Positions 1 to 11,838 of a DNA stretch of 64,000 nt are shown piece by piece. This DNA is from Mycobacterium numidiamassiliense (GTDB taxonomy: Bacteria > Actinomycetota > Actinomycetes > Mycobacteriales > Mycobacteriaceae). Under the pieces are notes generated by a model. That model was not told the DNA's origin, ran no database searches, and saw only the letters and a list, made by a program, of their open reading frames with translations. Each line of letters opens with the position of its first letter. Within the stretch, counting starts at the first letter, position 1. The position numbers were made by a program, and so were the translations under genes. The stretch spans positions 434,001 to 498,000 of the forward strand of contig NZ_FUEZ01000003.1 of the NCBI RefSeq assembly GCF_900157365.1, in the 5' to 3' direction.

Positions 1-1014
1 CTCGTCGAGGGCGTCATCATCGCCGCCTACGCGATCCGCGCCAGCCACGCCTTCATCTACGTGCGCGGCGAGGTGGTTCCGGTGCTGCGCCGGCTGCAAA
101 ACGCGGTCGCCGAGGCTTATGCCGCAGGCTTTTTGGGCCACGACATCGGGGGCTCCGGCTTCGACCTGGAACTGGTGGTGCACGCCGGCGCGGGTGCCTA
201 CATCTGCGGTGAGGAAACCGCGCTGCTCGATTCCCTGGAGGGACGGCGCGGCCAGCCGCGGCTGCGGCCACCGTTCCCCGCGGTGGCCGGCCTGTATGGC
301 TGCCCCACGGTGATCAACAACGTCGAGACCATCGCCAGCGTGCCGTCGATCATTCTCAACGGCGTCGAGTGGTTCCGGTCCATGGGCAACGAGAAATCGC
401 CTGGCTTCACGCTGTATTCGCTGTCCGGGCACGTCACCAACCCGGGCCAATACGAGGCCCCGCTGGGGATCACGCTGCGCGAGTTGCTCAGCTACGCCGG
501 CGGCGTGCGCGCGGGGCACCGGCTCAAGTTCTGGACGCCCGGCGGCTCGTCGACGCCGCTGCTGACCGACGAGCACCTCGACGTACCGCTGGACTACGAG
601 GGTGTGGGCGCGGCCGGATCGATGCTCGGCACCAAGGCACTGGAAATCTTCGACGAGACCACGTGCGTGGTGCGGGCGGTGCAGCGCTGGACCGACTTCT
701 ACCGACACGAATCGTGCGGCAAGTGCACGCCTTGCCGAGAGGGCACCTTCTGGCTCAGCCAGATCTACGAGCGCCTGGAAACCGGCAAGGGCACCGCCGA
801 AGATCTCGACAAGCTGTTGGACATCTCCGACGCCATCCTCGGAAAGTCCTTCTGCGCGTTGGGCGATGGTGCTGCCAGCCCGGTGATGTCGTCGATCCAA
901 CACTTCCGCGACGAGTACGTTGCCCACGTCGAGGGAGGCGGATGCCCCTTCGACCCCAAAGACTCCATGTTGACCAGCGAGCGCGACAGCGTGAAAGGGA
1001 CGACAGCCCCATGA
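1..1014 (+). CDS. nuoF: NADH-quinone oxidoreductase subunit F, 5' truncated by window
   Basis: This is the NADH- and FMN-binding subunit of respiratory complex I, on the cytoplasmic peripheral arm. The reading frame is open from base 1, so the N-terminal part, including the main NADH-binding glycine-rich segment, lies outside the window. Visible are the [17 protein letters not shown] region typical of the FMN domain and the C-terminal 4Fe-4S (N3) ligands in [13 protein letters not shown] plus a later Cys in SFCALGDGA. The stop overlaps the nuoG ATG (ATGA), which indicates translational coupling. Identification is firm from motifs and from the nuoG-N genes that follow. Confidence 0.97.
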   Translation, partial: LVEGVIIAAYAIRASHAFIYVRGEVVPVLRRLQNAVAEAYAAGFLGHDIGGSGFDLELVVHAGAGAYICGEETALLDSLEGRRGQPRLRPPFPAVAGLYGCPTVINNVETIASVPSIILNGVEWFRSMGNEKSPGFTLYSLSGHVTNPGQYEAPLGITLRELLSYAGGVRAGHRLKFWTPGGSSTPLLTDEHLDVPLDYEGVGAAGSMLGTKALEIFDETTCVVRAVQRWTDFYRHESCGKCTPCREGTFWLSQIYERLETGKGTAEDLDKLLDISDAILGKSFCALGDGAASPVMSSIQHFRDEYVAHVEGGGCPFDPKDSMLTSERDSVKGTTAP

Positions 1015-3428
1015 CGAGTGCGGCCAAGACCGAAGCCGGCGACGAGGTACGTCCGCCGGACATGGTGACCCTGACGATCGACGGAGCCGAAATCAGCGTC
1101 CCCAAGGGAACTCTGGTGATTCGCGCAGCCGAATTGATGGGCATCCAGATCCCGCGGTTCTGCGACCACCCGCTGCTGGATCCGGTCGGCGCATGCCGGC
1201 AGTGCCTGGTCGAGGTCGAGGGGCAGCGCAAACCACTGGCGTCGTGTACCACCGTCGCGACCGACGACATGGTGGTGCGCACCCAACTCACCTCGGAGGC
1301 CGCCGACAAGGCCCAGCACGGCGTGATGGAGCTGCTGCTGATCAACCATCCGCTGGACTGCCCGATGTGCGACAAGGGCGGCGAATGCCCACTGCAAAAC
1401 CAGGCAATGTCCAACGGCCGCACCGACTCTCGCTTCGAAGACGTCAAACGCACCTTCGCCAAGCCGATCAACATCTCCTCGCAGGTGCTGCTCGACCGGG
1501 AGCGCTGCATCTTGTGCGCCCGCTGCACGCGGTTCTCCGAGCAGATCGCCGGTGACCCGTTTATCGACATGCAAGAGCGGGGCGCCCTGCAGCAGGTCGG
1601 GATTTACGCCAACGAGCCGTTCGAGTCCTACTTCTCCGGCAACACCGTGCAGATCTGCCCGGTGGGTGCGCTGACCGGGTCCGCGTACCGCTTCCGGGCC
1701 CGCCCATTCGACTTGGTCTCCAGCCCCAGCGTCTGCGAGCACTGCGCGGGTGGATGCGCCGAGCGCACCGACCACCGTCGTGGCAAGGTGCTGCGCCGGC
1801 TCGCCGGTGACGACCCCGAAGTCAACGAAGAGTGGAACTGCGACAAGGGCCGGTGGGCTTTCCGGTACACGACCCAGCCCGACGTGATCACCACTCCCCT
1901 GATCCGGGACGCCGATGGCGAGCTGGCTCCCGCGTCGTGGTCGCACGCGATCGCCATCGCGATTGCGGGCCTCGAGAAGGCCCGCGGACGAACCGGGGTG
2001 CTGGTCGGCGGCCGAGTCACCTGGGAAGACGCCTACGCCTACTCTAAATTTGCCCGAATTGTGTTGGACACCAACGACATTGACTTTCGCGCCCGACCGC
2101 ACTCGGTCGAGGAAGCCGACTTCCTGGCGGCCCGCGTCGCGGGCAAGCCGCTGACCGTCAGCTATTCCGACCTGGAATCCGCGCCGGTGGTACTGCTGGT
2201 CGGCTTCGAACCCGAAGAAGAGGCACCGATCGTCTTCCTGCGGCTGCGCAAGGCGGCCCGCAAGAAGAACGTCCCGGTGTACTCGATCGCTCCGTTCGCC
2301 ACCCGCGCGCTGGGCAAGATGTTCGGCCGGTTGATCCAGACCGCTCCCGGTGCCGAGCCGTCCACGCTGGACGGATTGGCCACCGGCGAGGTCGCCGATC
2401 TGCTGTCGGCACCTGGCGCAGTGATCATGGTGGGTGAACGACTGGCCACGGTGCCGGGCGGCTTGTCCGCCGCGGCCCGGCTTGCCGACGCCACCGGAGC
2501 CCGGCTGGCCTGGGTGCCGCGCCGCGCCGGGGAGCGGGGTGCACTGGAAGCCGGTGCGCTGCCAGGGCTGCTGCCCGGCGGGCGTCCGGTCGCCGACGAT
2601 GCGGCGCGCGCGCAGGTCGCCGCGGGCTGGAGCGTTGACGAGCTGCCGACCACGCCCGGCCGTGACGTCGACGGCATTCTGGCCGCCGCCACCGACGGGA
2701 CGCTGGGCGCCCTGCTGGTCGGCGGGATCGAACCCGCCGACTTCGCCGACCCGGATGTGGTGCTGGCCGCACTGGATGCCGCCAACTTCGTGATCAGCCT
2801 GGAGCTGAGGCACAGCGAGGTCACCGAGCGCGCCGACGTGGTGTTCCCCGTTGCGCCCACCACGCAGAAGGCGGGCGCATTCATCAACTGGGAGGGCCGG
2901 TTCCGGCCATTCGAGCCGGCGTTGCACGGCAGCACCCAACAGGCAAGCCAGTCGGATCACCTGGTGCTCGACGCGCTGGCCGACGAAATGGGTGTCTATC
3001 TCGGGATGGGCAGCGTCCAACCGGCCCGCGAGGAAATGTCGGCTCTGGGAATCTGGGACGGCGATTACGCGCCGGCCCCCACGGTCGCGGCCACCGAGCC
3101 CGCCCAGCCCGGCGCGGGAGAGGCGGTGTTGGCCGGGTGGCGGATGCTGCTCGACAACGGCCGCTTGCAAGACGGCGAACCGCATCTGGCCGGAACCGCA
3201 CATCCGGTCGTCGCACGGCTGTCGGCCGATACGGCGACCGAGATCGGGGCCGCTGACGGCGACACCGTCACCGTCAGCACATCCAAAGGCTCAATCACCT
3301 TGCCGCTGGTCATCACTGACATCCCCGATCGGGTGGTGTGGCTTCCGCTGAACTCGCCGGGATCGGCGGTGCAGCGTCAGCTGGGCGTGACAACGGGCAG
3401 CGTCGTGAAGATCGGAGTGGGCAAATGA
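1011..3428 (+). CDS. nuoG: NADH-quinone oxidoreductase subunit G
   Basis: The iron-sulfur subunit of complex I, 805 aa from the ATG at 1011, which overlaps the nuoF stop by 4 bp. The open frame runs further upstream (to 369), but that part is shadow coding of nuoF. The N-terminus has a 2Fe-2S ferredoxin domain ([15 protein letters not shown]...C), then the His/Cys cluster region around [17 protein letters not shown] and the 4Fe-4S site [11 protein letters not shown]. It continues into a molybdopterin-oxidoreductase-like domain starting near CEHCAGGC. Such MopB domains in NuoG have no molybdenum role. The end overlaps nuoH by 4 bp. Confidence 0.97.
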   Translation: MTSAAKTEAGDEVRPPDMVTLTIDGAEISVPKGTLVIRAAELMGIQIPRFCDHPLLDPVGACRQCLVEVEGQRKPLASCTTVATDDMVVRTQLTSEAADKAQHGVMELLLINHPLDCPMCDKGGECPLQNQAMSNGRTDSRFEDVKRTFAKPINISSQVLLDRERCILCARCTRFSEQIAGDPFIDMQERGALQQVGIYANEPFESYFSGNTVQICPVGALTGSAYRFRARPFDLVSSPSVCEHCAGGCAERTDHRRGKVLRRLAGDDPEVNEEWNCDKGRWAFRYTTQPDVITTPLIRDADGELAPASWSHAIAIAIAGLEKARGRTGVLVGGRVTWEDAYAYSKFARIVLDTNDIDFRARPHSVEEADFLAARVAGKPLTVSYSDLESAPVVLLVGFEPEEEAPIVFLRLRKAARKKNVPVYSIAPFATRALGKMFGRLIQTAPGAEPSTLDGLATGEVADLLSAPGAVIMVGERLATVPGGLSAAARLADATGARLAWVPRRAGERGALEAGALPGLLPGGRPVADDAARAQVAAGWSVDELPTTPGRDVDGILAAATDGTLGALLVGGIEPADFADPDVVLAALDAANFVISLELRHSEVTERADVVFPVAPTTQKAGAFINWEGRFRPFEPALHGSTQQASQSDHLVLDALADEMGVYLGMGSVQPAREEMSALGIWDGDYAPAPTVAATEPAQPGAGEAVLAGWRMLLDNGRLQDGEPHLAGTAHPVVARLSADTATEIGAADGDTVTVSTSKGSITLPLVITDIPDRVVWLPLNSPGSAVQRQLGVTTGSVVKIGVGK

Positions 3429-4699
3429 GCGCCTTCGGACACGACCCCTGGTGGCTGGTGCTGGGCAAGGCGCTCGCCATCTTTGTGTTCCTCATGCTGA
3501 ACGTGCTGGTCGCGATCCTGCTCGAACGCAAGATTCTCGGCTGGATGCAGCTGCGGCCCGGCCCCAACCGGGCGGGTCCGTGGGGCGTCCTGCAGAGCCT
3601 GGCCGACGGAATCAAGCTGGCCCTCAAGGAGAGCATCACGCCCGGCGGCGTCGACAAGTTCGTTTACTTTGCGGCGCCGGTCTTTTCGGTCATTCCGGCG
3701 TTCACCGCATTCGCGTTCATCCCGTTCGGCCCCGAGGTCTCGGTGTTCGGACACCGCACGCCCCTGCAGCTGACCGATCTGCCGGTCGCGGTGCTGTTCA
3801 TCCTGGGGCTGTCGGCGATCGGGGTGTACGGAATCGTGCTGGGCGGTTGGGCGTCGGGATCGACCTACCCGCTGCTGGGCGGCGTGCGGTCGACGGCCCA
3901 GGTCATCTCCTACGAGGTCGCGATGGGGCTGTCGTTCGCGGCGGTATTCCTCTACGCCGGCACGATGTCGACCTCCGAGATCATCGCCGCGCAGGACCGG
4001 GTCTGGTACGTGTTCCTGCTGGCGCCGTCATTCGTGATCTACCTCATCTCGATGGTCGGCGAGACCAACCGGGCGCCGTTCGACTTGCCCGAGGCCGAGG
4101 GTGAGCTGGTCGCCGGATTCCACACCGAGTACTCCTCGCTGAAGTTCGCGATGTTCATGCTCGCCGAGTACGTCAACATGTTCACGGTTTCGTCACTGGC
4201 CTCGACGATGTTCTTCGGCGGGTGGCATGCCCCGTGGCCGCTGAACATGTGGGAAGGGGCCAACCACGGCTGGTGGCCGCTGCTCTGGTTCACCGCCAAG
4301 ATGTGGACCTTCCTGTTCATCTACTTCTGGCTGCGCGCCAGCCTGCCACGGCTGCGCTACGACCAGTTCATGGCGCTGGGCTGGAAATTGCTGATCCCGG
4401 CATCGCTGGTGTGGGTGTTGATCGCCGGTGTCATCCGCACGGCGCGTAACCAGGGTTACGCACACTGGACCCCGATTCTGGTCGTCAGCAGCCTCGTCTT
4501 TGCCGTGGCAATCGTGGCGCTGTTGCGAAAACCGTTCGCCGCGCCCAGTATTCGCGCACTGGAGCGACAGCTCCGCAAGCAGCGCAAGGAAAGCCCCGGC
4601 CTGACGAGCATTGAGCCGGTATTCCCCACACCGCCGCTGCCGAAGGCGCTGACTCGTGCGCAGCCGGTCGGCGCCAGTAAGGAGAACGCGCATGGGTAA
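3425..4699 (+). CDS. nuoH: NADH-quinone oxidoreductase subunit H
   Basis: Membrane subunit of complex I that forms much of the quinone-binding chamber. It is 424 aa from the ATG at 3425, which overlaps the nuoG stop. Hydrophobic helices run throughout. Family motifs visible include [18 protein letters not shown] near the N-terminus, and [20 protein letters not shown] with its conserved acidic loop near the middle. The C-terminal tail of about 50 residues is hydrophilic and basic, longer than in E. coli, as is usual for actinobacteria. Its TAA overlaps the start of nuoI. Confidence 0.97.
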   Translation: MSAFGHDPWWLVLGKALAIFVFLMLNVLVAILLERKILGWMQLRPGPNRAGPWGVLQSLADGIKLALKESITPGGVDKFVYFAAPVFSVIPAFTAFAFIPFGPEVSVFGHRTPLQLTDLPVAVLFILGLSAIGVYGIVLGGWASGSTYPLLGGVRSTAQVISYEVAMGLSFAAVFLYAGTMSTSEIIAAQDRVWYVFLLAPSFVIYLISMVGETNRAPFDLPEAEGELVAGFHTEYSSLKFAMFMLAEYVNMFTVSSLASTMFFGGWHAPWPLNMWEGANHGWWPLLWFTAKMWTFLFIYFWLRASLPRLRYDQFMALGWKLLIPASLVWVLIAGVIRTARNQGYAHWTPILVVSSLVFAVAIVALLRKPFAAPSIRALERQLRKQRKESPGLTSIEPVFPTPPLPKALTRAQPVGASKENAHG

Positions 4700-5237
4700 A
4701 TTCCTGGACGGGGTCGCAGGATTCGGTGTGACGTTCGGGTCGATGTTCAAAAAGAACATCACCGAGGGATATCCGGAAAAGCCCGGCCCGGTGAAACCGC
4801 GCTACCACGGACGGCATCAACTCAACCGGTATCCGGACGGGCTGGAGAAGTGCATCGGCTGCGAGTTGTGCGCCTGGGCCTGCCCGGCCGACGCGATCTA
4901 TGTCGAGGGCGCCGACAACACCGACGAGGCAAGGTTTTCCCCGGGCGAACGCTACGGCCGGGTCTATCAGATCAACTATCTGCGCTGCATCGGCTGCGGC
5001 CTGTGCATCGAGGCCTGTCCCACCCGGGCGTTGACGATGACCAACGACTACGAGATGGCCGACGACAACCGGGCCGACCTGATCTACGAAAAGGACCGGC
5101 TGCTGGCGCCGCTGCTGCAAAATATGCTCGCGCCGCCGCACCCGAGGGCCGAAGGCGCCACCGATAGGGACTACTACCAGGGCAACGTGACCGCAGATGG
5201 CCTGCGGCAGGGACAAATTGCCGGGGAGACCCGGTGA
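4692..5237 (+). CDS. nuoI: NADH-quinone oxidoreductase subunit I
   Basis: Ferredoxin-like subunit of complex I carrying clusters N6a and N6b, at the junction with the membrane arm. It is 181 aa from the ATG at 4692, inside the end of nuoH. Two classical 4Fe-4S motifs are present: [12 protein letters not shown] and [12 protein letters not shown]. The longer open frame starting at 4656 would add nuoH-overlapping residues without family similarity, so the internal ATG is preferred. The stop overlaps the GTG start of nuoJ. Confidence 0.97.
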   Translation: MGKFLDGVAGFGVTFGSMFKKNITEGYPEKPGPVKPRYHGRHQLNRYPDGLEKCIGCELCAWACPADAIYVEGADNTDEARFSPGERYGRVYQINYLRCIGCGLCIEACPTRALTMTNDYEMADDNRADLIYEKDRLLAPLLQNMLAPPHPRAEGATDRDYYQGNVTADGLRQGQIAGETR

Positions 5238-6046
5238 CCGCTGCAACGGGCCACTGGCTCGCCACCAATGTGGCGAGCGAAGCCATCGTTCGCACTTCGA
5301 CCGGTGAAGCGGTGACGTTCTGGGTGCTGGGCGTGCTTGCGGTGGTCGGCGCCCTCGGGGTGGTGCTGGCCGTCAACGCCGTGTACTCGGCGCTGTTCCT
5401 GGCGATGACGATGATCATCCTTGCGGTGTTCTACATGGTCCAGGACGCACTGTTTTTGGGTGTGGTTCAGGTCGTGGTCTACACCGGCGCCGTCATGATG
5501 CTGTTCTTGTTCGTGCTGATGCTGATCGGCGTCGACTCCGCGGAATCGCTGAAGGAAACGCTGCGCGGACAGCGCGTGGCCGCGTTGATCAGCGGCCTCG
5601 GGTTCGGCGTTCTGCTGATCGCCGCCATCGGCAACGTGTCGACCGGCGGCTTCGCCGGGTTGACCACCGCCAACGCCGAAGGAAACGTCGAAGGCCTGGC
5701 GGCACTGATCTTTTCGCGCTACCTGTGGGCCTTCGAGCTCACCAGCGCCCTGCTGATCACCGCGGCGGTCGGGGCGATGATCCTGGCGCACCGGGAACGG
5801 TTCGAGCGCCGCAAGACGCAACGCGAACTCTCCCAGGAGCGCTTCCTGCCCGGTGGACATCCCACCCCGATGCCCAACCCGGGTATCTACGCACGCCACA
5901 ACGCGGTCGACGTGGCGGCGCTGCTCCCAGACGGCTCGTACTCGGAATTGTCGGTCTCCCGCATCCTGCGCATGCGCGACGCCGACGGCAAAGCGATTCC
6001 CTCCCCCGAAACCGACCCCGCGATTGTTCGAGGCGGCACCTCATGA
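5234..6046 (+). CDS. nuoJ: NADH-quinone oxidoreductase subunit J
   Basis: Membrane subunit of complex I, 270 aa, starting at GTG 5234 in a GTGA overlap with the nuoI stop. About five hydrophobic helices occupy roughly the first 190 residues. The sequence [19 protein letters not shown] is the conserved third-helix segment that contains the family pi-bulge region. A long hydrophilic C-terminal extension of about 80 residues follows, as in other mycobacterial NuoJ proteins. The stop overlaps the nuoK ATG. Confidence 0.96.
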   Translation: MTAATGHWLATNVASEAIVRTSTGEAVTFWVLGVLAVVGALGVVLAVNAVYSALFLAMTMIILAVFYMVQDALFLGVVQVVVYTGAVMMLFLFVLMLIGVDSAESLKETLRGQRVAALISGLGFGVLLIAAIGNVSTGGFAGLTTANAEGNVEGLAALIFSRYLWAFELTSALLITAAVGAMILAHRERFERRKTQRELSQERFLPGGHPTPMPNPGIYARHNAVDVAALLPDGSYSELSVSRILRMRDADGKAIPSPETDPAIVRGGTS

Positions 6047-6342
6047 ATCCGGCCAACTACCTTTATCTTTCGGCATTGCTCTTCACCATCGGAGCCTCAG
6101 GCGTGCTGCTGCGCCGCAACGCCATCGTGATGTTCATGTGCGTCGAGCTGATGCTCAACGCGGTCAACCTGGCGTTCGTCACGTTCGCGCGCATGCACGG
6201 CCACCTGGACGGCCAGATGATCGCTTTCTTCACGATGGTGGTGGCCGCCTGCGAGGTCGTCATCGGCCTGGCCATCATCATGACGATTTTCCGAGCCCGT
6301 AAATCGGCGTCCGTCGACGACGCGAACCTACTCAAAGGCTGA
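6043..6342 (+). CDS. nuoK: NADH-quinone oxidoreductase subunit K
   Basis: A small three-helix membrane subunit of complex I, 99 aa, the usual NuoK length. Two buried glutamates important for proton translocation in this family are visible, in [12 protein letters not shown] and in the [10 protein letters not shown] helix. The start ATG at 6043 overlaps the nuoJ stop, and nuoL follows after 10 bp. Confidence 0.97.
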   Translation: MNPANYLYLSALLFTIGASGVLLRRNAIVMFMCVELMLNAVNLAFVTFARMHGHLDGQMIAFFTMVVAACEVVIGLAIIMTIFRARKSASVDDANLLKG

Positions 6343-6352
6343 GTACGCCACG

Positions 6353-8242
6353 ATGACTCATTACACCTGGCTGCTTGTGGCACTGCCACTGGCAGGAGCC
6401 GCCATCCTGCTCTTCGGCGGCCGGCGGACCGACCCGTGGGGCCACTGGCTGGGCACCCTCGCGGCCCTTGGGGCGTTCGCGGTGGGCTCGACACTGCTCG
6501 CCGATCTGCTCGCGCGGCCCGGCGACGACCGTGCCATCCACCAGAAGCTGTTCACCTGGATTCCAGTCAATTCGTTCCAGGTCGACTTCGGGTTGCAGAT
6601 CGACCAGCTGTCCATCAGCTTCGTGCTGCTGATCACCGGTGTCGGGTCGCTGATCCACATCTACTCGGTCGCTTACATGGCCGAGGACACGGACCGGCGC
6701 CGGTTTTTCGGCTACCTCAACCTGTTCTTGGCCTCGATGCTGTTGCTCGTCATCGCCGATAACTTCCTGCTGCTCTACGTCGGCTGGGAAGGCGTCGGCC
6801 TGGCGTCCTACCTGCTGATCGGGTTCTGGTACCACAAGCCGTCGGCGGCCACCGCCGCCAAGAAGGCGTTCGTGATGAACCGCGTCGGCGACGCCGGCCT
6901 GGCGCTGGGCATGTTCTTGATGTTCAGCACGTTCGGAACCCTTTCGTATGCAGGCGTGTTCGCCGGCGCACCGTCCGCCTCGCACGGCGCCCTGACGGCG
7001 ATGGGGCTACTGCTGCTGCTGGGAGCCTGCGCCAAGTCCGCCCAGGTTCCGCTACAGGCCTGGTTGGGTGACGCCATGGAGGGCCCCACCCCGGTGTCCG
7101 CGCTGATCCACGCCGCCACCATGGTGACCGCAGGTGTGTACCTGATCGTGCGGTCCAACCCGCTGTACAACCTGGCGCCGCACGCCCAGCTGGCCGTGGT
7201 CATCGTCGGTACTGTCACGCTCCTGTTCGGCGCGTACATCGGCTGCGCCAAGGACGACATCAAACGCGCGCTGGCGGCGTCGACGATGAGCCAGATCGGC
7301 TACATGGTGCTGGCCGCCGGGCTCGGCCCGGCCGGCTACGCCTTCGCGATCATGCACCTGCTCACCCACGGCTTCTTCAAGGCCGGACTGTTCCTCGGTT
7401 CGGGCTCGATCATTCACGCGATGCACGAAGAACAGGACATGCGCCGCTACGGCGGCCTGCGCAAGGCGCTGCCGATCACTTTCGTCACCTTCGGGTTGGG
7501 GTATTTCGCCATCATCGGCGTGTTCCCGTTCGCGGGCTACTTCTCCAAGGACGCCATCATCGAGGCCGCCCTGGGCAGCGGCGGCGTCCAGGGTTACGTG
7601 ACGGGCGGCGCCGCACTGCTGGGTGCCGGCGTCACCGCGTTCTACATGACGCGGGTGATGCTGATGACCTTCTTCGGCGAAAAGCGTTGGGCCCCGGGCA
7701 CTCATCCGCACGAGGCGCCGGCGCTGATGACGGGCCCGCTGATCGTGCTGGCGTTCGGCTCGGTGTTCTCCGGTGGCCTGTTCGCCGTCGGCGGCACCCT
7801 GAAGAACTGGCTCGAGCCCGTCGTCGGCGCACACGAGGAAAGCCATCCCGCGCTGCCGCCGTTGGCGGTCTCCGGCGTGGCCTTGGCCGTTGTCGCGGTC
7901 GGCGTGGTGGTGGCCTATCGGATGTATGGCGGCAAGGCGGAAATCCCAAGGGTGGCCCCCGCAGCCGTCTCGGCGCTGACGACGGCCGGGCGCAGAGACC
8001 TCTACGGCGACGCCTTCAACGAGGAGGTTTTCATGCGCCCTGGCGCGCAATTGACCGAAGCGCTGGTCGAATTCGACGACGCGGGAGTCGACGGCTCGGT
8101 CAACGCGCTGGCCGCGGGGGTGGGCCGGCTCTCGAACCGCCTGCGGGGGTTGCAAACCGGCTACGCCCGCTCGTATGCGCTCTCGATGCTGGCGGGCGCG
8201 GCACTGGTTGTCGCGGCGATCCTGGCGGTGCGGACGTGGTGA
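6353..8242 (+). CDS. nuoL: NADH-quinone oxidoreductase subunit L
   Basis: Antiporter-like proton-pumping subunit of complex I, 629 aa and strongly hydrophobic. The conserved segment [19 protein letters not shown] holds the helix-5 glutamate. The [31 protein letters not shown] region (given here only as a locator, about residues 228-258) is the broken-helix lysine/histidine motif. The C-terminal part should contain the long lateral helix typical of NuoL. Start ATG 6353; the end overlaps the nuoM GTG. Confidence 0.97.
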   Translation: MTHYTWLLVALPLAGAAILLFGGRRTDPWGHWLGTLAALGAFAVGSTLLADLLARPGDDRAIHQKLFTWIPVNSFQVDFGLQIDQLSISFVLLITGVGSLIHIYSVAYMAEDTDRRRFFGYLNLFLASMLLLVIADNFLLLYVGWEGVGLASYLLIGFWYHKPSAATAAKKAFVMNRVGDAGLALGMFLMFSTFGTLSYAGVFAGAPSASHGALTAMGLLLLLGACAKSAQVPLQAWLGDAMEGPTPVSALIHAATMVTAGVYLIVRSNPLYNLAPHAQLAVVIVGTVTLLFGAYIGCAKDDIKRALAASTMSQIGYMVLAAGLGPAGYAFAIMHLLTHGFFKAGLFLGSGSIIHAMHEEQDMRRYGGLRKALPITFVTFGLGYFAIIGVFPFAGYFSKDAIIEAALGSGGVQGYVTGGAALLGAGVTAFYMTRVMLMTFFGEKRWAPGTHPHEAPALMTGPLIVLAFGSVFSGGLFAVGGTLKNWLEPVVGAHEESHPALPPLAVSGVALAVVAVGVVVAYRMYGGKAEIPRVAPAAVSALTTAGRRDLYGDAFNEEVFMRPGAQLTEALVEFDDAGVDGSVNALAAGVGRLSNRLRGLQTGYARSYALSMLAGAALVVAAILAVRTW

Positions 8243-9819
8243 CCTCGAACGTGCCCTGGCTGAGCGTGCTGTGGCTGGTGCCGCTGGCGGGTTCGGTGCT
8301 GATCATCCTGCTGCCCCCCAGCCTGCGTCAGGTCGCCAAGTGGACCGGCGTGATCGTCAGCGTCGCGACACTGGCCGTGGCGCTCGTCATCGCGGCCGGC
8401 TTCAAGACCGGCGGGGCGCCCTACCAATTCCTCGAAAACCATCCCTGGATACCGGCTTTCGGCGCCGGGTACAACCTGGGCGTCGACGGCATCGCCGTTG
8501 TGCTGGTGCTGCTGACCGCGATCCTCATCCCGCTGCTGCTGATCGCAGGCTGGAACGACGGCGGCCAAGGCGCCCGGGGCGTGCACGCCTACGTCGCGCT
8601 GACACTGGCCATCGAGTCGATGGTGCTGATCTCGGTGGTCGCCCTCGACGTGTTGCTGTTCTACGTGTTCTTCGAGGCAATGCTCATCCCGATGTACTTC
8701 CTCATCGGCGGTTTCGGCAAGGGCGCCAACAGGTCACGCGCCGCGGTGAAGTTCTTGCTGTACAACCTGTTCGGCGGCCTGATCATGCTGGCCGCGGTAA
8801 TCGGGCTCTATGTGGTGACCGCACAGCACGGTTCGGGCACCTTCGACTTCCGGGAGATCGTGACGGGCATCTCCTCGGGCCGCTTTGCCGGCGTGGACCC
8901 CGCGGTGTTCAAGGCGCTGTTCTTGGGCTTCATGTTCGCGTTCGCCGTCAAGGCGCCGCTCTGGCCGTTGCACCGCTGGCTGCCCGATGCCTGCGTCGAG
9001 GCCACCCCGGCGACCGCTGTCCTGATCACCGCGGTGATGGACAAGGTGGGCACCTTCGGCATGCTGCGCTACTGCCTGCAGCTGTTTCCTGATCCGTCAA
9101 CGTATTTCCGTCCGTTCATCGTGACGTTGGCCATCGTCGGGGTGATCTACGGCGCGGTCGTCGCGATCGGCCAAAAGGACATGATGCGCCTGATCGCCTA
9201 CACGTCGATCTCCCACTTCGGGTTCATCATCGCGGGCATCTTCGTCATGACCAGCCAGGGACAGAGCGGCTCGACGCTCTACATGCTCAACCACGGCCTG
9301 TCCACCGCGGCGGTATTCCTGATCGCGGGATTCCTGGTGACACGGCGCGGCAGCCGGTTGATCGCGGACTTCGGCGGTGTCCAGAAGGTGGCTCCCGTCC
9401 TGGCCGGCACGTTCCTGGTGTCCTCCATGGCCACCCTGTCACTGCCCGGCCTCGCGCCCTTCGTCAGCGAATTCCTGGTTCTGGTGGGCACTTTCAACCG
9501 GTACTGGCTGGCCGCCGCATTCGGGTCGACCGCGTTGGTCCTCGCGGCGATTTACATGCTGTGGCTGTACCAGCGGGTGATGACGGGCCCGGTGGCCGAA
9601 GGCAACGATCGCATCAGCGATCTGAAGGCGCGCGAACTGATTGTCGTCGCGCCGTTGATCGCGCTGCTCTTCGTTCTCGGGGTCTACCCCAAGCCGGTGC
9701 TCGACATCATCAACCCCGCCGTCGACCACACCATGATCACCATCGGCCAGCATGATCCCGCGCCGACCGTGCCGCCGGGTGCCGGCATACCCCGGACAGC
9801 CGAAGGAGCCCACCGATGA
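8239..9819 (+). CDS. nuoM: NADH-quinone oxidoreductase subunit M
   Basis: Second antiporter-like proton-pumping subunit of complex I, 526 aa. The start is GTG 8239, which forms a GTGA overlap with the nuoL stop. The frame is open much further upstream, but that part is nuoL read in another frame. Family landmarks include the acidic helix [17 protein letters not shown] and the [20 protein letters not shown] segment. The stop overlaps the nuoN ATG. Confidence 0.96.
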   Translation: MTSNVPWLSVLWLVPLAGSVLIILLPPSLRQVAKWTGVIVSVATLAVALVIAAGFKTGGAPYQFLENHPWIPAFGAGYNLGVDGIAVVLVLLTAILIPLLLIAGWNDGGQGARGVHAYVALTLAIESMVLISVVALDVLLFYVFFEAMLIPMYFLIGGFGKGANRSRAAVKFLLYNLFGGLIMLAAVIGLYVVTAQHGSGTFDFREIVTGISSGRFAGVDPAVFKALFLGFMFAFAVKAPLWPLHRWLPDACVEATPATAVLITAVMDKVGTFGMLRYCLQLFPDPSTYFRPFIVTLAIVGVIYGAVVAIGQKDMMRLIAYTSISHFGFIIAGIFVMTSQGQSGSTLYMLNHGLSTAAVFLIAGFLVTRRGSRLIADFGGVQKVAPVLAGTFLVSSMATLSLPGLAPFVSEFLVLVGTFNRYWLAAAFGSTALVLAAIYMLWLYQRVMTGPVAEGNDRISDLKARELIVVAPLIALLFVLGVYPKPVLDIINPAVDHTMITIGQHDPAPTVPPGAGIPRTAEGAHR

Positions 9820-11396
9820 CGCTCCCCACCCCCAGCATCGAGTACTTCCTGCTGTGCCCCATGCTCATCGTCTTTTCCGTCGCTGTCGTGGGCGTGCTGG
9901 TCGAAGCCTTCGTGCCCAGGCGAATTCGCTACGTCACGCAGGTGACGCTCTCGCTCGGTGGTTTGATCGCGGCATTCGTCGCGGTCATCGCAGTGAGCCG
10001 CTCGCTTCCCGCCTCAGGCCGCAGCGCGGTGTTGGGCGCCGTGGCCATTGACCGGCCGGCCCTGTATCTGCAGGGCACCGTGGTGTTGGTCGCCGTGCTG
10101 GCAGTCATCTTCATGGCCGAACGCACGCATGCCACGACGGACAGCAAGATAGCCGTCGCGGCGGGAGCTGCGGGGCTGGATTCCTTTACGCCGCAGGCGT
10201 CCGCGGTCCCCGACAGCGGAGCCGAGCGCGAGGCCGAGCGGGCCGGAGCGGCCCAGACGGAGCTGTTCCCGCTGGCGCTGCTGTCGGTCGGCGGGATGAT
10301 GGTGTTCCCGGCATCCAACGACCTGTTGACGATGTTCGTGGCACTGGAAGTGCTGTCGCTGCCGCTGTACCTGATGTGCGGCCTGGCCCGTCATCGGCGA
10401 CTGCAGTCACAGGAATCGGCGATGAAGTACTTCCTGCTGGGCGCCTTCTCCTCGGCGTTCTTCCTCTACGGCGTCGCCCTGATCTACGGCGCGACCGGCA
10501 CGCTGCTGCTGCCCGGCATCCGGGATGCACTTGCGGCCCATGGCGATAGCTCGATGGCGTTGGTCGGTGTGGCGCTGCTCTCGGTCGGCCTGTTGTTCAA
10601 GGTCGGCGCGGTCCCCTTCCACTCCTGGATTCCCGACGTGTACCAGGGTGCGCCCACACCGATCACCGGGTTTATGGCGGCAGCCACCAAGGTCGCGGCG
10701 TTCGGAGCGCTGCTCCGCGTGGTCTACGTCGCGCTGCCCCCGCTGCACGATCAGTGGCGCCCGGTGCTGTGGGCGATTTCGATCCTGACCATGGCGGTCG
10801 GCACCATCACCGCGGTGAACCAGAGCGATGTCAAGCGGATGCTGGCCTACTCGTCGGTCGCGCACGTCGGTTTCATCCTCACCGGTGTGATCGCCGACAA
10901 CCCGGCGGGTCTCGCCGCTACCTTGTTCTATCTCGTCGCCTACAGCTTCAGCACGGTCGGAGCGTTCGCGATCGTCGGTCTGATCCGCAACAGTGACGGC
11001 GTCGAGGATGCCGACGTGTCCCATTGGGCCGGGCTCGGGCAGCGCTCTCCCATTGTCGGCGTGATGCTTTCGATGTTTTTGCTGGCCTTCGCCGGCATCC
11101 CCTTGACCAGTGGCTTCATCAGCAAGCTCACGGTGTTCAAGGCCGCCGCCCAGGGCGGTGCGGTGCCCCTGGTGATCATCGGTGTGATCGCGAGCGGGAT
11201 CGCCGCCTACTTCTACGTGCGGGTGATCGTGTCGATGTTCTTCAACGAGCCGACCGGGAACACCCCGCAGGTGATCGAGCCGGGCATCTTGAGCAAGATC
11301 GCCATCGCGGTGTGCGCCGCCGCTACCGTGGCGCTGGGGATCTTCCCGCAACCGCTGCTCGACCTGGCCGACCACGCCGCCCAGCTGCTGCACTAG
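9816..11396 (+). CDS. nuoN: NADH-quinone oxidoreductase subunit N
   Basis: Last gene of the nuo operon, encoding the third antiporter-like subunit, 526 aa. Motifs include FVALEVLSLPLYLMCGLARH with the conserved glutamate, and KVGAVPFHSWIPDVYQGAP. A hydrophilic loop rich in Ala, Glu and Asp (about residues 105-150) is longer than in E. coli. The 3' end overlaps the convergent membrane-protein gene by 4 bp. In M. tuberculosis a PPE gene and two others follow nuoN (from memory); none is present here. Confidence 0.96.
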   Translation: MTLPTPSIEYFLLCPMLIVFSVAVVGVLVEAFVPRRIRYVTQVTLSLGGLIAAFVAVIAVSRSLPASGRSAVLGAVAIDRPALYLQGTVVLVAVLAVIFMAERTHATTDSKIAVAAGAAGLDSFTPQASAVPDSGAEREAERAGAAQTELFPLALLSVGGMMVFPASNDLLTMFVALEVLSLPLYLMCGLARHRRLQSQESAMKYFLLGAFSSAFFLYGVALIYGATGTLLLPGIRDALAAHGDSSMALVGVALLSVGLLFKVGAVPFHSWIPDVYQGAPTPITGFMAAATKVAAFGALLRVVYVALPPLHDQWRPVLWAISILTMAVGTITAVNQSDVKRMLAYSSVAHVGFILTGVIADNPAGLAATLFYLVAYSFSTVGAFAIVGLIRNSDGVEDADVSHWAGLGQRSPIVGVMLSMFLLAFAGIPLTSGFISKLTVFKAAAQGGAVPLVIIGVIASGIAAYFYVRVIVSMFFNEPTGNTPQVIEPGILSKIAIAVCAAATVALGIFPQPLLDLADHAAQLLH

Positions 11397-11836
11397 TTCA
11401 AGAACGGGCGCGTCGCCACGACGTAGATCGCCAGCACGCCCAGCGGCGCCACCAGCGGCAGCCACGGCACCTGCACCGGAAACGACGTCGCGACCAGCCC
11501 GACGAAGCTAAATCCCAGGGCGGCAACGATTGTCGGCCAGCTTCCCGCGACGGCCACCGCGCGCGGCCCGACCGCGTGGCGGCACACCAGGTAGGCCGCA
11601 GCAGACAATCCGGACACGGCGGCGAGCGGATGCGGCGTGGCGCCCAGCACGATCGTGGCTACCGTCAACAGCACGGCAGCCGTTGCGGCGGGCCGCAACA
11701 CGATCCCCGCGCCCACCGCGGTGGCGGCCAGTCCGGCTGCGGCAACCGCCTGCCCGTGCGTGCCGACGGCCGCCGATCCGGCCATCAGCAGCCCGAATAT
11801 TGTTGCCAACAATTGAATACCGGCGATGGATCGCAT
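11393..11836 (-). CDS. Small integral membrane protein, Rv3162c-like
   Basis: A 147-aa hydrophobic protein with about four predicted membrane helices. It is the last gene of a minus-strand operon that runs from 15.5 kb to here and includes MoxR and DUF58 proteins. The ATG at 11836 lies 2 bp after the stop of the DUF58 gene. A longer frame reaches 11986 but overlaps DUF58 coding. The position matches M. tuberculosis Rv3162c. No enzymatic motif is seen and the function is unknown; an envelope role is inferred only from the operon. Confidence 0.85.
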   Translation of the reverse strand: MRSIAGIQLLATIFGLLMAGSAAVGTHGQAVAAAGLAATAVGAGIVLRPAATAAVLLTVATIVLGATPHPLAAVSGLSAAAYLVCRHAVGPRAVAVAGSWPTIVAALGFSFVGLVATSFPVQVPWLPLVAPLGVLAIYVVATRPFLN

Positions 11837-11838
11837 GG

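Noticed and set aside
765..3203. Long minus-strand open frame of 812 codons opposite nuoG
   Set aside because: Composition is typical of antisense shadow in high-GC DNA; no domain is recognisable, while the opposite strand encodes clear complex I motifs.
369..3428. A 1019-codon open frame extending nuoG upstream into nuoF
   Set aside because: The first 214 codons are nuoF read in another frame; the ATG at 1011 gives the normal NuoG start and a coupled overlap.
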